Assembly: GCA_030765065.1 (NCBI GenBank)
Contig: CM060986.1
Location: 75,447,573-75,511,572, forward strand
Length of the DNA: 64,000 nt
Direction: 5' to 3'
Origin: Deroplatys truncata
Taxonomy: Eukaryota; Arthropoda; Insecta; Mantodea; Mantidae
Shown: positions 25,534 through 37,051 of the stretch, piece by piece
Layout: every line of letters begins with the position of its first letter
Position numbering within the stretch: position 1 is the first letter of the stretch
The notes under the pieces: generated by a model
What the model saw: only the letters and a program-made list of their open reading frames with translations
Told to the model about the DNA's origin: nothing
Databases searched by the model: none
Position numbers and translations under genes: made by a program

Positions 25534-28498
25534 ATGCTTCAATGTTGAGCAGATAGCTGTAATGTGAAAAGGGAACTCATTTTCGCGTTTCCAAACAGAG
25601 ACAACTCTCCAAAAATATATAGGATATGGGTAGAATTTTGTAAAAGAAAATATTTTTTTTGTCCTGGCCCCAGCGCTCTTTATGTTCCTTACCTTTTAAG
25701 GACATAGATTATGAACATAACACAGTTATTAAAGAAGCAGTTTTGCTGGATGAAAATTTCAGAGGGTCTTTATTAAACCTGAAACCATTCCTACTATAAG
25801 GAATAATGAAGACAATTTCCAGATACAAAGTTCTAGTAAGATAATTGATCCTTCACCATCTTCATTCAGGAGCAAACGACAAAAAACAAAACGATGAGGC
25901 TAGAAATCGTAAAACTATAGTTTCTGAGCTATGCAATAGTGTTAATTGCAATATGACTGTCAACAAGGCGATGATAAAAGTAGTGAAAGAGAACTTTGAA
26001 TAGAAGGTGATGAAAGAGCCAAGAATTCAGAAGTACAATGTGAACTAGGTTCTGAAATCGTAACGAAATATATATTGTTGGAACCTGAAAATAGCTACGA
26101 AACAAGCAATGATGAGGAAGATCAGGATAACCTGAATGAAAGTTTCTACGAACCTGATACTACAGATTCTGAAACAAGTGATAACGAGGAAGAAGAAACA
26201 GAAATATTCATCATATATGGAAATTCAGGTACAGCGGAATATTTCATTGTTGCTTTGACATCTCTGCTTTTAGTTTTCAAGGTTCTTTTATTCTACAAGG
26301 TTTTATGTAGAAATTAAATCAAAATAATTTCTCATTACATTAAAGGAACAATGCTATGCGTTAAAAAGTATGTTATTGCGGTAATACATTCACTGGGAAC
26401 TCACAAAGTTTTATCAGGAACGAAATCGAAAGGGAATGCTTTAATTGAAAGTTCTTTTATTATTATCCGGTATATTGTTTCAGCAGTTTAAGTCCTTCTG
26501 CAAATCAGTGGGTTTGGCAATGTTTTTAAAGCGTAAATTCGATAAAAATCATTCGAAACATGGCAGTATCAATTAGTGCATTTTGGGTTCAAGAAACAAA
26601 AAGAAACCTGAATTCATTAAAAGGTTGTTACCTATATGCTTGGCAGGGGATGGGCAGTATGATTCTTCAGGATTTTCAGACAAATATTCTGTCATGGATT
26701 TAAATTCCCGCAAAATTATTGATTTTGAAGTTGTTCAAAGAGGTGAAAGCGATTTGGAAAAGGTTACTTGTGACAACACAATGACTAGGCTCACAAAACA
26801 GGAAATGTGTAGAGTTGAAGCTTTTCTCACAGTCAGACGTAAAGGCGTAAGATATCCATAAAAACTCAGTATCTGGAAGTTGAACATGAATTTTACCTAT
26901 GGAGTTTGTGTAAAAGTCTAATGAAAATAATTAAAATTGTAGAAAAAATACCCAGAGCTGATGATATGAAAAGCCAGTATAAATAATGGTGGGCTGCTAA
27001 AGTTACAATGAGAATGATACCATATTAATTGAAAAATTCACATCAGTTCTTCATCATATAAAAATGAACGTAAATAGCTAGAAAACGATGAGTGGAAATC
27101 TTATGAACATGATGAATTGTTGGAAGAAGACGAAAGAAATAAATGATGGATTAAACACGAATCAAACGTATGAAGAAAATTATTTTAGATAGCACCTTAA
27201 AAGATTTGGCTCATATTCGGCATTATATACATACTGGCAGTTAAAAAAGCTATCATAGTTATTCTCCGAAAAGAATAAATTTTTCATATAATGCCCTTTA
27301 ACTTAGTTCCATGATAGCAGTGCTAGATCACAATTTCAATGTAAAAAATCTGATGTGTTACACTCACATGACTTTCTCTACTCTTGTACAATCTAATTTT
27401 ACAAACGCCTATTCTCCATATGCTTCAAGTTAATCGAGATATCGAGATGTCAATCTTATTGGTAATTTTCTTGTAGATGCAAGGGAAATATGGTAGCTTT
27501 TAAGCGATAGTCAAATATTTTAACGCTGGTTGCTATGTGGCGCATTTCATTCTCTTTGCATGTCCAGGACATAAAAAAAATGAATAACGAATTTGAGAAA
27601 AAGTATAAGTATTGGAAAATTTAAGGAAATAACAAGCAATATCTCGAAAACGGTTCACTCAACAAAAGAAATGTATATGACATAAGTTGTGTATTTTAAC
27701 GCGATCTACATTTTTTGTGTAGTAAAATTCTGTCTATCTCTTACGGTTTACCAGTTATACAAAAGTCGTTCACAATGAAGAATATTTTTGGAGACATTCC
27801 CAGAAAATTCGAGATATACATTTCATTTCTCATGACATTATCTTAAACATATGATATTTTCATCAAAATCGTTAGAGCCATTTTTGAGAAAATTAAAATT
27901 TTCGAAAACTCTTCCATGTAAAGGGTAGTCTGGGTTGGGGGGATTTTCTTGTAAACCTTCGTGTCGCATCTCTGGAAGATACTGAACCTAAATACCAAGT
28001 TTGGTGCTTATCCGAATGTTTGTTTTTGAGTTATGCTGTTCACAGACACACACACAGACACACACACAGACACACACACGGACATGTTTCCAAAAATGCT
28101 TTTTTTGGATTCAGGAGGTCTCAAAACATGTATTTCCGGCGAAATCTCGGTATCGAATTTTTGGGTGGAATGCAATACTTCCCCTACTTACTATACGTAG
28201 TAGAGAAAGTAATAAAAAAGAAGACTGGTTTCAAAACTCGGTACTCCAAAGGATATAGATATTGGATCATGAAAAATAAATATGAGGAATCTGCGAAGAA
28301 TGGAAACTGCTGGTAACGCGGAAAATAAAAAAAAAATCTCTGCACAAACATTGTGTGGATCGATTACTGGACGCAGCAATTGATCTGTCACTACCGAAGA
28401 ATATAGCTCCCACGTTTCGACCTCCATTAGAGTTACTGATTGAAGCGCTTCTCACGTTTTCAGTCAACATAAGAAGGTTGGTCACAGACATGTTATAA
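25534..28498 (+). pseudogene. THAP-DDE (Kolobok-like) transposase pseudogene
   Basis: It would be a transposase of roughly 700 residues. N-terminal THAP-like region: MLQC, an in-frame TGA, ADSCN (CX4C), FAFPNRD, IYRIWVEFCKRK, then in a shifted frame SLCSLPFKDIDYE (the usual His of CSxHF is Pro) and ETIPTI, matching the AVPTI end of THAP domains. An acidic linker follows (26078-26205; EPDTTDSETSDNEEEE). The core shows LAGDGQYDSSGFSDKYSVMD and KIIDFEVVQRG, then decayed blocks KYPELM and SYHSYSPKRINFSY, AVLDHNFNVK. After the rep-1 insertion the reading resumes with TRYSKGYRYWIMK and ends LPKNIAPTFRPPLELLIEAL, with a stop at 28496-28498. There are many stops and frameshifts. The first codon is chosen as the Met just before the Cys pair. 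Confidence 0.72.
27349..28212 (+). mobile_element. rep-1, complete copy inserted in the Kolobok-like gene
   Basis: It is 864 bp, from TCTGATGTGTTACACTCACA to GTAGTAGAGAAAGTAA. It is flanked by TAAAAAA at 27342-27348 and 28213-28219, a candidate 7-bp target duplication. It separates two parts of a protein whose sequence continues across it (NVK, then TGFKTRYSK), which independently defines the edges. A (CA)n-rich tract lies at about 28047-28080. It is the best copy for defining the family. Confidence 0.85.
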
Positions 28499-29347
28499 AA
28501 TGTTAAATAAATAAATAATAATAATGGTGGGATTTTAAAGTTTCTGCTTTAATTTGTGTGTTTATTAGTGAAGTTTGAGGCCTAATATACCTCGCTGGGT
28601 TCTGGAAAGCACTTTTAATAGTAATCATTAAACATGGTGGTATGAAAGTTTTTCTATGTCCAATAGCAGTCCATGAACTAATCCACGCTGTAAATTGTTT
28701 GTAGCATAAATATCGCCAAGGCTTATTAGCAGGATTGTTGGTGGCGATTCATTTCCTTTTAGCTCCACTTTTTGTTTTTAACATTAAATTATGCCTCAAA
28801 ATATTCAAAACATCCCGAAATATAACTAATTTGTGAAAAATAGGATGTTTTGTGATACAGAATCATTCTTCATCAAGTTAGTGTTTTCATAGTGTGAGCA
28901 ACACACACTTTCCTCATTCATAAGTATATATTCTTTACACTTACACCAATGGATGGAAACAGCACAATTTTTGGTGTTCACACTGTCTTGGGATCGCTAC
29001 CACGTTCTCTCATTTTCAAAGCAGATGCTGGGCTACTGTTTATCAACTAGTGGGTTTTAACTGGATTATGAAAAGTAATTGGCCAGCTTTAGCTCAGCTC
29101 TTTGTTAGGAACTTCTAGTGTAATTAACACGTCAAATTGTTAATCATTTAAAACACCTATGTTGCGTATGTCTTTTCTGGGTACAGTGTGGCTCTCATGA
29201 CGTCACGTGTCAGCTTAACAACAGGCCGTAACCCGATAACCATTCGCCTTCGGATGGTGAAACTGTGTGCGTTGTTATTTATTCCTGACGACAAATAAAC
29301 TAATGTGGCGAATAAAGTATTCACTTTTGTGTTTCGTTCCCCTTTAA

Positions 29348-30270
29348 GGTAAATGACCATGTTAAATAAGGAACTAGTTTATATCGCACAAAAATCTATT
29401 CCATGACAGCAATCAATGAGAGATAATAGGGCACGTGAGAGTTAAGAGTTAGGGGGCAAAGTTATATGGAAGGAGTTTAGTGTTTGCTAGATAAATGCGA
29501 AAACTTATACAAGAAAGAAGACATTTTTATTGCAAACCAGACTAAGAACCGTAGTAGTTAAAGAACGCCCACAAATAAAACTCCATTTCATTTCGTAACT
29601 AATACAGGTGATTTTATGCACCAACCTTACATTATCATACTCCGATTATCGTTTTTCTCGTTAATTCCTCATACATAGGCATATTCTTCCTGGTTCAGTG
29701 ACATGGTTATATGACAATAACCTTACCTTTTCCAATTTATGGATATCTCTTTGATAATGCCCATATTTCCGTTCCGCAGCACACTCTTCCGTCATTGGAT
29801 TTCCAATCTTCCTGTCCACGCATATTGAATATCACAGCCGCCGACGTTATTAGCTTCTACGTGTACAACATAGGTTAGGGGTAAAAAAAGGCAGTGGTTT
29901 CACGATATCGCGTATATCTGCTGGGTCTCGGCAAGAGATAATGCCTTACATATTGGAATTGAATGGCATCTGGTCAGCCAGTCTGATGGTTCAGGTTTAT
30001 TAAAAATGAAATTACAAGGGAACACTCCCAAACTCAAAACGCTACATGTAGATAAAGCTATGACAAAGTAATTATTATAAAAGAGGCACAGCTCAAAATT
30101 TAGAAACAGATATGAAATAAAGGTACGAATAAACTAAATTATAACAAGGGATGGAACATTACTCTCAGATAATATAACTTTGGGATATATTGATAGAATT
30201 GCAACTTGACACATACATTTTTAGTTTCTCCAATGCTTGCTATTGCGAGTGAAAGAAGTTTCCATATCGG
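29348..30270. other. Stretch with a SINE-A tail, otherwise empty
   Basis: About 29541-29583 matches the last bases of SINE-A (GTAGTAGTTAAAGAACGCCC, then ACAAATAAAACTCC; compare the end of the 40-kb copy). No other family or gene is recognised. Confidence 0.45.
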
Positions 30271-31130
30271 TATTTCACTATCTCTACCACGAATATAGTA
30301 GATGGAGAAGATCCTGCATTCATCCAAGAATTCGATATCTAGATTTCACCGGAAATAAATGTTTTGAGGCCCCTGAATACAAAAACAAAGCAATTTTACA
30401 AAAATATCCATCTCTGTATGTGCGACTGTAAACAGCATAACTCAAAACAAAATGTTGGATAAATACCAAACTTGGTGTTTAAGTTCAGTATTTTCCAAAG
30501 ATATGATACCAAGATTTTCAGCAAAATCCCCCCACCAACAACTGCCTTTTACATGGAACACTTTTCAAATCATATTTTCTGAAAAGTGGCTCTAACGGTG
30601 TTGAATAAAAATCATATCTTAGATATTTACAGGATAAATAAAATGCAGGTGTTAAATTTTCTATAAATAGCTTCTGAAGTTCTCTTCATTCGAATGGAAA
30701 TTTAAACCATCTTGCATAACTGTTAAAATTTAAGTAATAGACGAAAACGTGCTTCACAAATATGTAGATTTGTTTAAAACACACAATTTAATTCAAACAA
30801 CTTTTTTGTGGCATTAGCAATTTCCGAGATATCCGTTATAAATAGTTCGAATTGCTTAACACTTGGTCGTTCTTTTAAAATAATGTCGATTTTCAGCTGC
30901 TTCTGGCGTTGTAATAGAAACAGTATGGAATTTTAAGGCCAGCATATTGCGTGCAGTTCTTAAACATTTGACTATCGCTATTCCCTTGTATCTATAATAA
31001 AATGTGTGTTGTTATTTCTGAAAGGTTTATCTCGATTAAAATTAAGTAGATAGGAAAATAAACTTTCGTGAGAATAATTTGTATTCCCACTAATTAGCGA
31101 TAGAGGATAGAGAAAGTCATGTGAATGTAA
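30271..31130 (-). mobile_element. rep-1, complete minus-strand copy
   Basis: It runs from TTCACTATCTCTACC to GATAGAGAAAGTCATGTGAATG and TAAGATA, the mirror of the family ends. Internal landmarks in reverse include CACCGGAAATAAATG, TTTGAGGCCCCTGAATAC, CATAACTCAAAAC and TTCCCTTGTATCTATAA. No protein is encoded. Confidence 0.8.
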
Positions 31131-31204
31131 GATATAAGATTCTTAGAGAAGAATCCGCTCGTGTTCTTACGTGTTACTTTTTGTTCTTTCCTTCCAGTAG
31201 CGGC

Positions 31205-31795
31205 CTCTATACCCCACTAGTAACCTTGTAACATATTGTAACATGCTGGGTAGAGGCCGAAAGTTGCACATGAAAACATTACATTAATTTTTAGTACCCA
31301 GCACATGCATTGAGGGGACGCATACTAGCTTGACTGGAGGACCGAAACGTGGTGTGGAGGTTAAGAGGAAGGCGTGGGTTTTCACCGTACAAAATCCATA
31401 ACCCTAATCTACTTACACATTCCTAGATTTATTTCCCAACCGTTTGGAGTTCCTTCATTATTAAATATGAAAGGTGAGGGGAGATGTTCACGGATTCAAA
31501 GGCCGGCTTGCATGCACGATCTCCTTCTCACGGAATCCTCAACAACACAGACTCTATATCTCCACCACTCGTGGCTAGTAAAAACTCCCAGCCAGGAGTG
31601 ACGTCATCCAGTCAACATCAATGTGCCTTCCGGGTGGCATGATCAGTGCCCAGGAGGAAGGGGTGTTTGCAGCCGAAACTGACTGACAGACGAATACAAC
31701 AATATGTCTGATAATGACAATGCAGAACAACAATATGTCTGGTAATGACAATGAAAGACCCAAATTATTAATACGGCACAATATTAAGGAAGCGT
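31205..31795 (+). mobile_element. D-family element, copy 2
   Basis: It carries the same landmarks as the other D copies: TTGTAACATGCTGGGTAGAG, AGGAAGGCGTGGGTTTTCAC, TTTCCCAACCGTTTGGAGTT, and two ATGTCTG(G/A)TAATGACAATG repeats at about 31702 and 31735, followed by ATTATTAATACGGCACAATA. It is about 30% longer in recognisable sequence than copy 1. The TACAGGGTG terminus of the 59-kb copy is not visible here. Confidence 0.65.
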
Positions 31796-32982
31796 ATAGA
31801 TCATGGATGGAAGGAGTAAACAACAAAGCACAAGTCAGTTTAATAAGTCACAATAATAAATACATATTCAATAAAAACCAACATAAAAATTGGCTAAATA
31901 TCAGAAGTAAACCCTTTTGTAATAAATATATGTGTAATAGACAATTAAATGAATCATGTAACTGCTAAAGATGTTACTAAAATCCACAATTATATTTACA
32001 AAGGTTCGCATTTAAGTAAATATTAGCTTAAAATGACAGTTTTCCCCTGGTACTGAATGCCAGGTTGAATATAAATATTATACGATTTGACTCTTTCGAT
32101 TTGACTCCTTGTTCTGTTATACCTATTAATTAATTTAATTAATTTTAATAGAACTCTCAAAACCAACTTTCATTTAATCTAAAGTAAATAAACTGTTAAC
32201 TACAGCAAATGGGGCTATCACCCATTATTTGCTTGAATTGCCTTTAATAAGTAATGTTTGTTTCATAATATACAACCAAACATGCGAACAGCACCTTCAG
32301 CTGTCACGCTATATTCTAACCTAACAATTTACCTTTTTGCATGAAATTTGGAATTCCTAACCTCCAAAAGGCTTTCAATTTGCTGTTGTACTTGTTGAGC
32401 AATAAATGATTGAAATGGGTCTACTGAAATAGGACAACACAAATTGCACTAGGCTTTAAATGGGATACACCCCATCACTGACAGTTTTTCTTCCTTCCTC
32501 CATCTAACTTTCTTTTAATTAAACCTTATAATACTGTTCTTTAACAGAAAAATACACTATCGATTTCTTCCCGCGAATTTATATTATGCAAACATTACTA
32601 CAAAGGGTTAACTAGGGCCTCGGCTTTTATTACTTGGCTTTACCAATTAGCAGTTTAAGTTAAAAAATAATCTCGTTCAAACTCATGTTAGATAATATCT
32701 TTGCGGAACAAATACTATTCTACAAATCGTGAAACAACTGAACCGGCAGATAATCAAACTCTGAAAAATATCTTCATCTGTCTGGTGTACAATACATAAA
32801 TAAGCCGCATACTTTACCGTAATCCTTGTTGTGGTTTATTCCATATATACGATGGTTCCAGGTTTCCAGATTCTGAAGGTGAATTGTCCGTTTGGAATCC
32901 CCTCGACTCTGGGGTAGACTTCCTCAATGTTGTAGTGCCATATAGCAATAAGCTTGTTCTTCGATGTTACTTCTTGAGGTGA
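31796..32982. other. AT-rich stretch without recognised features
   Basis: It contains a TTAATT-rich segment near 32128-32145. No shared repeat or gene is seen. If the LINE at 32983-34155 was once longer, its ORF2 would have lain here on the minus strand, but nothing is left of it. Confidence 0.35.
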
Positions 32983-34155
32983 TCATAGACTACTACTCTC
33001 TCTCGGATTTTTTTCGGGTGGAAGAGAAAATGCAGTTAGGTGATTCAGACCCAATGGGAGTCGGTGCTGGGAGTGTGGGACTCGCCAATCGTCGCCATAC
33101 CCACTCAACACTCCTCCGCCAGAAGGAAAAGGCAGAAGGAAAACGAATGGAATCATAAGGTGAAAATGGCGCCATACAGCTATACAACTATCCTGACTGC
33201 AGCCTAGAGGTTGCAAGGTGAAAATTAAGATGGGATTCAAAGCTGATAATGGAGAAGGTAGGATGAAGTTATTGATTGAGCCGTCTAGATGCCACCATCG
33301 TTTCTTGTGTTCATCTGTCTCTCTCCTTATGGATTTCCACTTGTCGATGAGACACTGGTGGTCCGGAGGCATGAACACAGATGATGACTGCTGTGGATCT
33401 GGATGTGGAGGATTCTGCGGTGGTGAATGTTGCTGTGAAGTCCTTGAAGCTCTGTTCCAGGTCCTGCAGACGTATGGAGATCAGGTTAGAGCGGAGGTCT
33501 GTTCCTGAGTAAAAACTGCAGCGATGTTGGCCTGCAGGTCCTGGAGCTTCTTGGTGATATCGACGATGAACTCTTCCAATGCAGCAAGGTCCGCGGAGGT
33601 CCTGAACGGCGTTCTAAGACGCCACCTCGGTTGAGGCTGCCAGTGTGGTATCCACAGAGCTTGCTGGTGGATGTTGTTGATGATGCGGCATCTGCGGTGT
33701 TTGCCTGCCCATTGGGCAAGGATGGCACTGGACCTGGCCGGTGAAGTGTGATGTGTCACCACATGTGGCACAGTAGAAGCGGAGGCGGCGATGGTGCACT
33801 TGGCTGTGAAGGCGTCGGTGTACCGTTGAAGCATCTTCCTAACAAGGGAAGGCCCGCTCTCGAGGCTGCTTCGTGGTCGCCAGGGTCTGCAAACTCCAGC
33901 CGGACTAGTGTTGTAGCTCCTCGGTTTCCGATTATTCGTGTGCCCCTCATTGCTGAGGGTCACCGCTGGCGAGCTGCGGTGGTGATAAATCTGGCTGGAA
34001 GGTTCTATGATACTCCGACGATGACAAGCTCTCTCAGTCAGGTTAGGTAGATTTATACTCTCGGTCAGGACGAAGGGAGTACAGGGAGGGTTTGGCCGCT
34101 TGCCAGTTGACCTACTTTCCTCAAACGGTCGTCTTGCATAGATAACCATCGCCAT
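32983..34155 (-). pseudogene. LINE ORF1 (gag-like) pseudogene with zinc knuckle
   Basis: This is an RNA-binding ORF1 protein of an insect non-LTR retrotransposon, spread over three minus-strand frames. In order: ARRPFEESRSTGKRPNPP and LTESINLPNLTE (34150-34020), MRGTRIIGNRGATTLVRLEF (33950-33890), the knuckle FYCATCGDTSHFTGQVQCHPC with spacing CX2CX4HX6C (about 33780-33715), LEEFIVDITKKLQDLQANIA (about 33575-33505), and IDKWKSIRRETDEHKKRWW (about 33340-33280). Frame changes near 33950 and 33790 break it. The block order (RRM-like region, knuckle, coil) fits LINE gag-like proteins. No endonuclease or RT follows. The region is GC-richer than its neighbours. Class assignment beyond 'LINE ORF1' is not supported. 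Confidence 0.65.
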
Positions 34156-34259
34156 GTTGCGTGGTATTCATACCGGTGATTTCTATCACAGCCATACTGG
34201 ATGCATACTTTTTCACTGTGAAGGGTGACTCCGCCAAGTTGGAGGTATACTTAGTAGCG

Positions 34260-34347
34260 GGTTCCTCCAAGAACGGCCACAGCGTATGTGTAAAAAGCAT
34301 AACTCCAAAAGGAAAAGTCTGATAAATAAATCCTAAAATTGGTATTT
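34260..34347 (-). mobile_element. rep-1 fragment, interrupted by SINE-A
   Basis: AAAAGCATAACTCCAAAAGG followed by GATAAATAAATCCTAAAATT matches the reverse of the rep-1 block TTTTTGAGTTATGCTGTTTACA. It stops abruptly at the SINE-A start and does not resume after the mariner fragment. Confidence 0.55.
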
Positions 34348-34585
34348 GTGGGCCTTCGCAGTGTAGTAGTTACCATGCTAGCCTCTAGTTCTCGAGATTG
34401 CGGGATCCAACCCGGCAAAGGGCGATAGATTTTTTCGGGCGTAAAAATCCTTAGCATGGCTTTCTTCGGAAGAGAAGTAAAGTCGGTGGTCCCATGTCGT
34501 AGACTTACGGCACGTAAAAGAACTTTAAGCCTGATAAAGAGGCCTCTGAGCAAAATTGCCTCACTTACATGCCCAATATAAAACA
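34348..34585 (+). mobile_element. SINE-A copy with tRNA-like head
   Basis: The head GTAGTAGTTACCATGCTAGC (A box) and GCGGGATCCAACCCGGC (B-box position) precede the body TTTTTTCGGGCGTAAAAATC, GGCTTTCTTCGGAAGAGAAG, GTCGTAGACTTACGGCACG and AAGAGGCCTCTGAGCAAAA. The 3' end is lost where the mariner fragment begins. The copy is transcriptionally competent only in appearance, since the B box has drifted. Confidence 0.75.
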
Positions 34586-34599
34586 GGACGCTGTATCAC

Positions 34600-35220
34600 G
34601 GTTGATTAATCTTGGAGCAATTACCTAAAACTAAACAACAATCAAAGCAGTGGATTTCCTTCGGCGAACCTGCTCCAAAGAAAGAGAAAACCGTTCCGAC
34701 GGCAGGAAAAATCATGGCAGGTGTCCTTTGGGATTCACAAGGGGTGATAGATATCCACTATCTGGAAAAGGGTAAAACGATCACAGGTTCATATTATGCC
34801 GCAATGCCGGATCAGTTTCCAAGGAATTGTTAAAGAAACCCCATTTGGTGAGGATAAAGGTTCTCTTTCATCAGATAATGCACTCGCACATAAGTCAGCA
34901 GTTTTCATCGCAACATTTGTGGAACTGCTACCTCATCCACCATATTCTCCAGATTTGGCTCCGAGCGACTTGTTCCTCTTCGCAAACCTGAAAAATTGGG
35001 TCGCTGGGAAGAAATTCACGTCCAGTGAACGCATCATGGCAGAAACAATCTCATACTTGGCAGATTTTGAAAAATCATACCGTTTGGAAGTTTTAAAAAA
35101 TTGGGGAAACATTGGGCAACGTGTACTGAATTGAAAAGAGAAAATATGTTGAGAAATAAAATTTATTTTTTGGAAAAAAAAATTTCTTTAAAAGGTCACT
35201 GACTTATCAATCCGCCCTCG
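34600..35220 (+). pseudogene. mariner transposase, 5'-truncated, with intact right end
   Basis: The protein begins just after the first catalytic Asp (LPKTKQQSKQW) and continues GKIMAGVLWDSQGVIDIHYL and GKTITGSYYAAMPDQ. After a frameshift near 34820 it continues SSDNALAHKSAV (second Asp), PHPPYSPDLAPSDLFLF (third Asp) and FEKSYRLEVLKNWG. The right terminal sequence, reverse complemented, is CGAGGGCGGATTGATAAGTC next to TA at 35221-35222. The left half of the element and the helix-turn-helix are gone. It is a different mariner lineage from the one at 54109-55424, as the proteins differ throughout. Confidence 0.82.
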
Positions 35221-35264
35221 TACATGAATGTTTTTATTGTCATAAGATGTAAAATCAATAGCAA

Positions 35265-35760
35265 ATTGGGAAAGCACATTATATATTTAAGTGCGAAAAT
35301 TAGCTTCCGTCTGCCATTATAAAAGGTGGAAGATTCCGAGAAAATTCCTTCCAATATGAACTTCAAGAGATTCACTTCACTTCAATCTGTATAAATTCTG
35401 ATGTAGGTTCAGCAGCGATTTTGACATGCTAGAGGAAAGATAACGGGAAATAATATATAATTCGGGGAATTGTGAAGTGGTCCGGGCAAGCATAATATGT
35501 AACTGGCTAGCAGCTTCATTTTTGTTGTTTATTTAACTGGAATAAGTCCAGTCAAGCTGTAACACGTGGCTTTATTCAAATCTCGTAAGCCGACGGGGAT
35601 AAGAGTACCAAGGCAAATACAGGTCAGTTAGGAGCAATAGCAACAACGACGAGGAGGAGAAGAAGAAAGCAGCGAACTTTGAGCCAGCATCCCGGCTTCA
35701 GTAGCATATCGTTACAGTCGACATCGCACGTCACCACTACCAGTTACTGTTACATTGAAT
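35265..35760 (+). repeat. Repeat E, copy 1
   Basis: It matches 48765-49135 in the same orientation: GAAAATTAGC, a TATAAAA-like box, GATTCCGAGAAA, TTAACTGGAATAA, CAGTAACACGTGAC-like CTGTAACACGTGGCTTTATT, and GAGCCAGCATCCCG. It is about 0.1 kb longer than the other copy. A TATA-like box followed by a conserved downstream part could suggest a solo LTR or promoter-bearing element, but I see no TG...CA ends or target duplication. Confidence 0.55.
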
Positions 35761-35799
35761 TTTTCAATACATTCACATAATTTTAATGGGGTTAGAGCA

Positions 35800-36215
35800 T
35801 TTAAAGATAGAAAGTATTGCAAAATTCAAACCAAGAACAAAGAATATCTCGGAAATACTTTATGGCACAAAAATTATATAAACTTTCTGTTTTAACAGAA
35901 CTTCTATTCTGTTGTGTATTGTTTGTTTCTGTGTTCTTGCCTCTTATGTCTTACCAGTTATACAAAGGGATACCAAATTCATTCTTAATTAAGAGTTCCT
36001 CACAGGTTATTCGCAGAAACTTCAAGATATACTTTACCATGAAAATATCTTAAACATAGTCTATCTGCAAAATAGTTAACACCATTTTGAGAAAATTGCA
36101 CAAAAGAAAAAGTTATCTATCTGAAGTGTAATTTGAGGTGGGGGTTCTCTTGAACTTCGTGTTGCATCTTTCGAAGATGAATTTAAATAACAGGTTTGGT
36201 ACTGAGATAATAGTA
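35800..36215 (+). mobile_element. rep-1, internal fragment
   Basis: It covers the middle of the family: GAATATCTCGGAAATACTTT, TTACCAGTTATACAAAG, AACTTCAAGATATACTTTA, GAAGTGTAATTTGAGGTGGG, and stops near AACAGGTTTGGTACT. Both ends are missing. Confidence 0.7.
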
Positions 36216-36869
36216 TTCGCCTGAGTTCTAAAGAACAATTAAGCAGCATAAAAGGGAAATATATGTTAAGTAAAGAAACAGAAGTTAAGCAAATATAAGC
36301 AGCCGTAGGAATCCCGACAGTAAAAGAGGAATAATTATTAAGATATAAGTATTAAATATATGTATTAAAAAACCAATGTATTCAGATAGAAGCAGCATCT
36401 GGATCAAGATCGGAAGAAGGGTGCAAGCAGTCTTCATGTAACTTAGGACTAAGGATTTCAGAACGAGGAAAACTTGTAGATAAGGATGCTTAGGCAATAC
36501 AGGGAAAAACCAGTCACCCAAAATCATTCAAGGGACAGAAAATGTTTTCAAATGAAATAATGTGATAATTGCAGATTTCCAAAGTGTAGAACCCAATACA
36601 ATGAGTTAGAATCAGTCACGTGAGCCAATAAAAACCACTAGGAAGGAAACTTGAACTAGAAACTGGGCGTGAAAAAGAAAATTTGTCGAGCGTAGTCTCT
36701 GTTTATGACTGTATTCGCATCTCATTCGGTGTCTTAGAACTAAAATGCAAGTCCGTAGTTCAGCTGGCAATAATGTGATTTATGTAAGTTTCATGGTCAG
36801 TGGGGAGTCAGCTAAGTTAGTCTGGGGAAATACGGGGAAATAACACTGAAATAGCATTAAACTAAAAAA
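36216..36869. other. AT-rich stretch without recognised features
   Basis: No shared repeat or gene is seen. Confidence 0.4.
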
Positions 36870-37004
36870 GAATAAGAGGGTGAGAGGAGACACCGGGCGG
36901 CTGGAACCAGGAGTGATAGCACTTCAATGACAGAGTCCCTACAATTTCCAGATTGAGATGCCGCGACAGTCGTACAGGCAGACTGGGACCCCCACCACAC
37001 ACAC

Positions 37005-37051
<47 letters not shown>

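Larger units (their letters stand above)
25209..29343 (+). mobile_element. Kolobok-like DNA transposon, fossil, TTAA target duplication
   Basis: The element is flanked by TTAA at 25205-25208 and 29344-29347. Its ends are inverted: left AGGGGAACGAACCACGAAAA, right (reverse complement) AGGGGAACGAAACACAAAAG. It contains one decayed gene with a THAP-like zinc-finger start and a DDE-type core (separate entry). A rep-1 copy sits at 27349-28212, so the original length was about 3.26 kb. THAP plus TTAA is the combination described for the Kolobok superfamily; piggyBac also uses TTAA but lacks THAP and has a different core. Boundaries are firm; the superfamily name is an inference. Confidence 0.8.

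Noticed and set aside
28047..28080. Possible CRISPR-like or tandem array (CACACAGACACAC units)
   Set aside because: It is a CA-rich simple repeat inside rep-1 with no spacers.
25209..29343. piggyBac assignment based on TTAA
   Set aside because: The protein has a THAP-like N-terminus and a different core; no piggyBac DDD blocks or C-terminal Cys-rich domain were seen.
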